Below are positions 61,460 through 64,000 of a stretch of 64,000 nucleotides of DNA, piece after piece (position 1 is the stretch's first letter; every line of letters begins with the position of its first letter). A program made the position numbers and the translations under genes. This DNA is from Apostichopus japonicus. Taxonomy: Eukaryota > Echinodermata > Holothuroidea > Aspidochirotida > Stichopodidae. The notes beneath the pieces are model-generated. The model made no database searches. It saw nothing but the letters and a program-made list of their open reading frames with translations, and had not been told where the DNA came from. The DNA lies in contig NC_092580.1 in assembly GCF_037975245.1 (NCBI RefSeq), forward strand, positions 17,682,001-17,746,000, written 5' to 3'.

Positions 61460-61552
61460 TACCATCTCCACCATTATTAAGCCCACCCCCTCCAGACTAT
61501 GATTTAGATGAAGAAACGTTCACCGCTAATGGCAAACCATATCACCATCAGA
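61460..61552 (+). CDS. NCKIPSD: SH3-domain gene, Pro-rich/acidic exon
   Basis: 93 bp between TTTCATTTCACAG and CATCAGA|GTAAGT, entering and leaving in phase 1. It encodes LPSPPLLSPPPPDYDLDEET then FTANGKPYHHQ. The run PSPPLLSPPPPDY is a polyproline segment (profilin/SH3/WW-type ligand), followed by an acidic tail. It joins in phase with the exon at 57641. The rest of the gene should continue past position 64000. Confidence 0.7.
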
Positions 61553-64000
61553 GTAAGTCCAGTCATTCATTCATTCTTGCCGTTATAAATCAGGACCTGA
61601 GCATATGGCAAGGAATCCAATCATTGGTTCTTCATGACATTATTCTATGAGTATAGTGGCACGAGTGGTGCATTAGGTAGGTGTTGAGTGGCACTGAGGT
61701 AGTTGCACTTTACAATTTTCACACAGTACTTTCGGAATTAAAGAAAAAGAAATTCTAAGATGAGACACCATCCTAATACTGCATTTTTCATTTTCAAATT
61801 CACATTATATATCTGCAATACACTTTTCATCACATCACTCCCTGTGTTTCACTCAGTATAAAATTAAAGCATTGTTTATGCGGAATATATATATTCATTG
61901 TAAGAAGAACAACTTTGAGTTTGTTTGGTTTCCCCATGTTCACCATCGGTACACAACATATAAACCTTAAATGAATGACCTTAACAGGGCAAATTCGTAA
62001 GGTTTTTTTTCTGGTTGTACCCTCGAACAACATGAGGCCTGACATTTTGGTTGTCGGAACAGCAAATTTGGTTGTCCGAAAAATTAACAGTGACCAAAAC
62101 ATACACTTTACGAGATATGGGAAGGTTGTTGAATCGCACACAAGCTTTGGGGTGATACCAATTAATCGTTTGACCTATTTGTGGGTATTTTAAAGTAACA
62201 ATGCAATCTGACGTTGATATACAGTAAACAACTGTTCATCTGCTGGTTGTCCAAACAGAAATTTGGTCGTCTTGGGCGACCGGATGACCATAACAAATTT
62301 GTCCTGTCAACAATAGCATGTGGGAATTGATTGAAGATTTCATCAGGATGCTAAGATTTAATTTGCTCTAAAATTATTACAAATACCACAAAATATACTG
62401 CAGTTAAAGTCTTTCAAACATCATTTCTCATAAAAGTATAAATTTAGACGGATATCTTCATTTTCTGCTTGCTGTAACATTGCGTAACAGGTTTGAAAAC
62501 CATGTCAATGCTCACCTCTTTCAGTTTTGATATATTCAACTGAATCATATGATTCTGATCAGCTGCTTCATTTCTACATGAATTAGCCGTTTAGCAAAGG
62601 ATTAACAATTGAAACAAGTCAACTCAGACACATTCTAAATGCTTTAAAACTTAAGGTATTTGCCAGTAGATTCTGGTAAAAATTTAGTTTCAGTCAAAAA
62701 AAGCCAAAAATAATTAGAATACAAAAAAAAAAAAAAAAAGACACCTTTGGTTGGGTGTACTTTTGGTTTCTATTAGTTACCTGTAAACATGATGCGGTAA
62801 ATTTGTGCTTGGTTGAGATTTTTCCTGGATGTGACACAGTTTAACAATAGCAACCGTGACCTTCTATAAATATGGCCCTTGCTAATATTTCCAATTAAAC
62901 ACTGCCGTATGACATGGCTTTCAGATAGATTTACTTGGTCTTTTAATGGATCCCTTTACTTCCACCAACGAAAAGAGAAAAGTCTAGGAAATGCGTCAGG
63001 GTTTGAAACAGGAAACTGGCTACTGGAACTCAAACAATGATAATGCCCCTGTGGGAACATCGTCCTTGTGTAGAGTAATACAGATTCTTTATATTGTTGT
63101 CGTCGTCATTCGAGAGCTATTGGACTGTAAATATCAATGAAAGAGATTGTGGCTGCCTGTTTGTATTGGGGTTTCTTTACAATCTTAAAGCTAGTAAGTT
63201 TTCAACTTTCTTTCAAGTTCTTTTCCTTCTTTATTTGTTTGAATGATGTATCATTGAGAAATTTCTAGCCTCTAGGCTGAGCATTGGTGAGTAACACAGA
63301 GTTTACTTTGGAATAATTTAGCTCTCGTTTAGTGACAAGGCGAAACATTCAGGACACATCGTTTTAAGTACGCTGTTTGTGAATGTATATTACAATGTGA
63401 AATGGTGTTATTTTATTTGATCATCCAAATATTGTATTTCATAATTTGTTTTTGTTTCAAATAGAAAAGGGAAGGTTGCTTACATACTACAAAACAAAAA
63501 GAGGAGCAATATTTAAATCTCATTCAACTTTGAGTATCTTCATGCAGATGGAACTTGACGTTGATCTCAAATAGTTTTTTGAATTCTTCCTAATAGACAA
63601 CAATATCCAGTGGCAAGAATAGTTAACCTTTTCATGGGGAGGGAGGGGAGGAAGTTTGACTAACTTTAATAAAGTATAAAATGGTTTACAACTTAAATGT
63701 TTCAGTCTGGTGTGGTTCATGTTGCCACTGCCTTAGATACAGTTGACACATAATGCATTGATACCCAATGTAATACTTGTGTTGTCACTTGTCAGTTCAT
63801 ATACACACACCATCTTTAAAAGTAGTTTATTTCAGATGATCTTGATTCTTTGAGTTGAATGGGGATTACATTTTTGCCTTGATACTTCGGAGTAATTTAG
63901 TGACAAGGCGCACATTCAGGACACATCGGTTTAAGTAAGCTGTTTGTGAATGTATAGTACAACGTGAAATGGTGTATTTTATTTGATTGTTAAAATATTG
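61553..64000 (+). other. Intronic sequence to the window end
   Basis: No secure further exon. A segment after a good acceptor (TTTGTTTTTGTTTCAAATAG, exon from 63465) is open in phase 1 to a TAG at 63571-63573 and reads KGRLLTYYKTKRGAIFKSHS then TLSIFMQMELDVDLK; it could be an alternative terminal exon. Also seen: a poly-A tract at about 62724-62739 and the direct repeat at 63308/63886. Confidence 0.4.
63308..64000 (+). repeat. Direct repeat pair, about 115 bp each
   Basis: A segment at about 63308-63434 (TTTAGTGACAAGGCGAAACATTCAGGACACATC and following, to CAAATATTG) recurs at 63886-64000 (TTTAGTGACAAGGCG.CACATTCAGGACACATC, to AAATATTG). The second copy runs into the window end. No coding content. 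Confidence 0.75.

Overview
This window is animal nuclear DNA. The sequence is AT-rich and intron-dominated, with short exons bounded by GT/AG sites and many non-autonomous DNA transposons. It has frequent TAGGCCTA-like and TACTGTA-like words, one 3' fragment of a non-LTR retrotransposon, and no bacterial-style operons. I infer a marine deuterostome, most likely an echinoderm. That rests on sequence style, the repeat types, and the fact that sea urchins are known to carry foldback-type TU transposons; it is not proven from any gene here.

Layout. 1-8160: no convincing gene; scattered transposon fragments and G/C homopolymer runs. 8161-8600: a complete hAT-like non-autonomous element. 9042-19344: the most striking object, a 10.3 kb foldback element. 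It has an exact 9-bp target-site duplication, terminal inverted arms of about 3.7 and 3.1 kb built from 179-bp tandem units, and a 3.5 kb loop. The loop holds a possible coding fragment and a nested 1.3 kb hAT-like insertion. 19648-61552 and beyond: a plus-strand gene with an N-terminal SH3 domain and Pro/Ser-rich linkers, best matched from memory to NCKIPSD/SPIN90. Seven exons are visible, including a first exon only about 300 bp downstream of the foldback element and an apparent 26 kb intron. The 3' end lies outside the window.

Within the 26 kb intron, on the same strand, is a chain of small phase-compatible exons (26800-29536). They give a hypothetical protein of about 117 residues ending in Ser-Lys-Leu, followed by a polyadenylation signal. 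I do not recognise it. It could be a nested gene or, less likely, an alternative 3' end of the SH3 gene.

The introns also carry three copies of one hAT-like MITE family (21737, 37673, 57997), further hAT-like elements at 31433 and 33910 (8-bp target-site duplications perfect in four of the eight-bp cases, one mismatch in the others), a second MITE-like family (about 20095 and 39904), a truncated LINE (about 43356-43838), and several local duplications and hairpins. Only the SH3 gene, and with less certainty the nested small gene, look like functional protein-coding loci.
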